Source: Janthinobacterium sp. 64
GTDB lineage: Bacteria > Pseudomonadota > Gammaproteobacteria > Burkholderiales > Burkholderiaceae_D
Assembly (NCBI RefSeq): GCF_002813325.1
Contig: NZ_PHUG01000001.1
Location: forward strand, 248,001 to 312,000
Direction: 5' to 3'
Length of the DNA: 64,000 nucleotides
Shown here in pieces: positions 62,377 through 64,000 of this stretch. How positions within the stretch are numbered: the first letter of the stretch is position 1; every line of letters begins with the position of its first letter. The position numbers and the translations under genes were made by a program. The notes beneath the pieces were generated by a model. It was not told the DNA's origin. It ran no database searches and saw nothing but the letters and a program-made list of their open reading frames with translations.

Positions 62377-63930
62377 CTATTCCCGCTCCGGGGAGCTTGC
62401 GTATGTCTGGACAAGTTGAAATTTCATCAGTTTGCCCATGCTGTTTTTCGGTAGCTGCTCAACAACAAAAAAGCGCCGCGGCTGCTGGAAGTCCGCCAGC
62501 GCATGGGCGCAGTGAAAGCGCAGCTGGCGCAGGTCGAAGCTGGCGGGATCCCTGGCGACCAGGGCCACGGCCACCACTTCGCCCAGCCTGGCGTCGGGAA
62601 AGGCAAAGGCGGCGCTTTCCGTGACGGAACCGTGCGAGCCGATCGCTGCCTCGATGTCCGCAGGATAAATATTGATGCCGCCGCTAATGATGACGTCTTT
62701 TTTTCGTCCCAGAAAGTACAGATAGCCGTCTTCGTCCAGCTTACCGATATCGCCGGTACGGAAATATTCGCCACACATCGCTGCGCGGGTCAATTCGGGC
62801 AGTTGAAAATAGCCGCCAAACAACATGGTGGTCTTGCAGACGATTTCGCCGGCCTGGCCTGACGGCAATTGCTCATCGTTTTCACCCAGGATGCGCAGTT
62901 CGACCCCGGGCGCAGGTCGGCCCACCGATTGCAGTTTGGTGCGCGCCGCATTGCCATCGAGATTGGTGGCGATGGCGATTTCCGAGGCGCCATAGCATTC
63001 ATGGAAATCGCAGGAAAAGCGCGCCAGCAGATCGATTTTTACAGCGTTTTCCAGCAGGGCAGAGGATGACACCAGGCAGCGCAAGCTGCTGACGTCGTGT
63101 TCGTCCTGCGCCATGTGGGCGGCAATCTGCTTGAGTTGCGACGAGACCGCAATCGTGAAGCTGACCTGTTGCGCCTGCACGCAGCGCAACCATGCCTGGG
63201 CCGAGAAATGGGGCATCAGCACGGCGCTGCCGCCGGTCAGCAGTGGCAGCAGTACCAGGCGCTCGGCCAGGGAGTGATACAGCGGCGTGGCGGCCAGGGT
63301 GCGATCCTGCGCCGTGATGCCGTAAAGCTGTACCGCCGCGCGTAGACGATTGAGTTTGGTGCGCTGGGTCAGCACGATGGGCTTGGGGCTACCCGTCGAG
63401 CCGGAGGTCATGGTCAGGATCAGGGCGTCATCTGCCCGGCCCGCATATAAAGGCAGTGCATCGGCCGGCGCCGCCTGCAGCACCTGGTCCAGCGTGGTGG
63501 TGCCGGCGCCGGCGGCATCGATGCTGAGCCAACACCCATGCACAGCGTCGCTGCCTGGCTCTGCGCGCAGGGCCGCCAGTTGTGGTGACGTTGACACCAG
63601 GTGCCTGGCCTGCGCTGCCTGCAAGGAGTGCAGGGCGACCGCCGGCGGCAAGGCCGGATTGAGCGGTACCAGCCCGGCGCCAAGGTCGGCGGCCACCAGT
63701 ATCAGGGCAACAAATTCCACATTGTTGGGCAAGATGACGCCGATCTGGTCGCCGCGTCGCACGCCGTTGGCCGCCAGCGCGTTCGACCAGCGCGCCACCA
63801 GTTGCGCCAGCGTCGCGTAACTGATTTCCCGGCCTTCGCAGGCAAGCGCGATTTTTTCCGGCGTGGCCGCGGCGTGGGCAAAGAAAATGCCGCTGATGCT
63901 CTCCGGTACTGACTGTCGAGGCTGCATCAT
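62377..63930 (-). CDS. Class I adenylate-forming acyl ligase (ANL superfamily)
   Basis: This 517-residue AMP-forming ligase has the P-loop TMTSGSTGSPKPIVLTQR, the Y-G-A-S-E motif, FRTGDIGKLDEDGYLYFLGR, the GRKKDVIISGGINIYPADIE hinge, and the catalytic Lys of KNSMGKLMKFQL near the C-terminus. It activates a carboxylic acid as acyl-AMP, presumably for transfer to the neighbouring ACP. No condensation or carrier domain is fused. The start overlaps the previous stop (ATGA). Confidence 0.92.
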   Translation of the reverse strand: MMQPRQSVPESISGIFFAHAAATPEKIALACEGREISYATLAQLVARWSNALAANGVRRGDQIGVILPNNVEFVALILVAADLGAGLVPLNPALPPAVALHSLQAAQARHLVSTSPQLAALRAEPGSDAVHGCWLSIDAAGAGTTTLDQVLQAAPADALPLYAGRADDALILTMTSGSTGSPKPIVLTQRTKLNRLRAAVQLYGITAQDRTLAATPLYHSLAERLVLLPLLTGGSAVLMPHFSAQAWLRCVQAQQVSFTIAVSSQLKQIAAHMAQDEHDVSSLRCLVSSSALLENAVKIDLLARFSCDFHECYGASEIAIATNLDGNAARTKLQSVGRPAPGVELRILGENDEQLPSGQAGEIVCKTTMLFGGYFQLPELTRAAMCGEYFRTGDIGKLDEDGYLYFLGRKKDVIISGGINIYPADIEAAIGSHGSVTESAAFAFPDARLGEVVAVALVARDPASFDLRQLRFHCAHALADFQQPRRFFVVEQLPKNSMGKLMKFQLVQTYASSPERE

Positions 63931-64000
63931 GCCTGACCTGCCATGCCGGAAAATTTAAGGAAGGAGCTACTTTTCAGGCGGAACAACTGGCCTGCTTCGG
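63927..64000 (-). CDS. C-terminal end of an unidentified upstream operon gene (partial)
   Basis: The minus strand from 63998 reads in frame EAGQLFRLKSSSFLKFSGMA, then GQA and a TGA whose bases overlap the ATG of the ligase (ATGA at 63927-63930). Such an overlap is the mark of an operon partner. Only 23 residues are visible, so the gene cannot be named. Confidence 0.55.
   Translation of the reverse strand, partial: EAGQLFRLKSSSFLKFSGMAGQA

Overview
The window is a continuous, GC-rich chromosomal segment from a betaproteobacterium. It is probably an Oxalobacteraceae member of the Janthinobacterium/Duganella/Massilia type. That is an inference from the protein families, such as a DUF3460-like protein and the RecB-RecD order, and from codon use; no rRNA or other strong taxonomic marker is present. 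I saw no tRNA, rRNA, CRISPR array, prophage or intact insertion sequence.

Region 1 (1-22.2 kb) is ordinary housekeeping and regulatory sequence. It holds the end of recB with recD, a DsbA-type oxidoreductase, a chemoreceptor ending in a WETF tether, a divergent LysR/EamA exporter pair, a PBP7-like endopeptidase, a LytS/LytR-type two-component pair, a one-domain molybdate-binding protein and a LuxR-type regulator. It continues with a sulfate-binding protein, a GNAT acetyltransferase, a class II glutamine amidotransferase, a degenerate EAL protein, a DUF882 lipoprotein, a LysR regulator converging on a PACE efflux pump, and a PAS-PAS-GGDEF-EAL protein. Two regulator genes here carry the same 13-bp element in -24/-12 (sigma-54) geometry.

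Region 2 (22.3-56.0 kb) is a nearly complete flagellar locus laid out like the lateral or Flag-2 systems of Vibrio, Aeromonas and E. coli 042, not like a primary polar system. Three blocks match known lateral operons: fliMNPQR-flhBA without fliO; fliEFGHIJ; and fliD-fliS-fliT-fliK-fliL-fliA-motA-motB, which is the lafBCDEFSTU order. flgMN, flgA and flgBCDEFGHIJKL follow, ending in a LafW-position protein. Unusual points are a divergent FliM without a CheY-binding N-terminus, FlgJ split into two one-domain genes, a second FliK-like protein beside the flagellin, and no chemotaxis genes or LafK-type activator.

Region 3 (56.2-58.0 kb) is decayed, rearranged sequence. It holds a scrambled remnant of a TPR/O-GlcNAc-transferase-type (SPINDLY) glycosyltransferase, a methyltransferase carrying an in-frame (CAA)21 poly-glutamine microsatellite, and a truncated reading frame.

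Region 4 (58.0-64.0 kb) is a tightly packed minus-strand operon: an unidentified upstream gene, an adenylate-forming acyl ligase, a Gfo/Idh/MocA oxidoreductase, an acyl carrier protein, an FkbM methyltransferase, a class I methyltransferase and a membrane desaturase. Its position beside the flagellin and the glycosyltransferase remnant suggests a surface-glycan or flagellin-modification role with an acyl-carrier step. A small-molecule or lipid pathway is equally compatible with the sequence.
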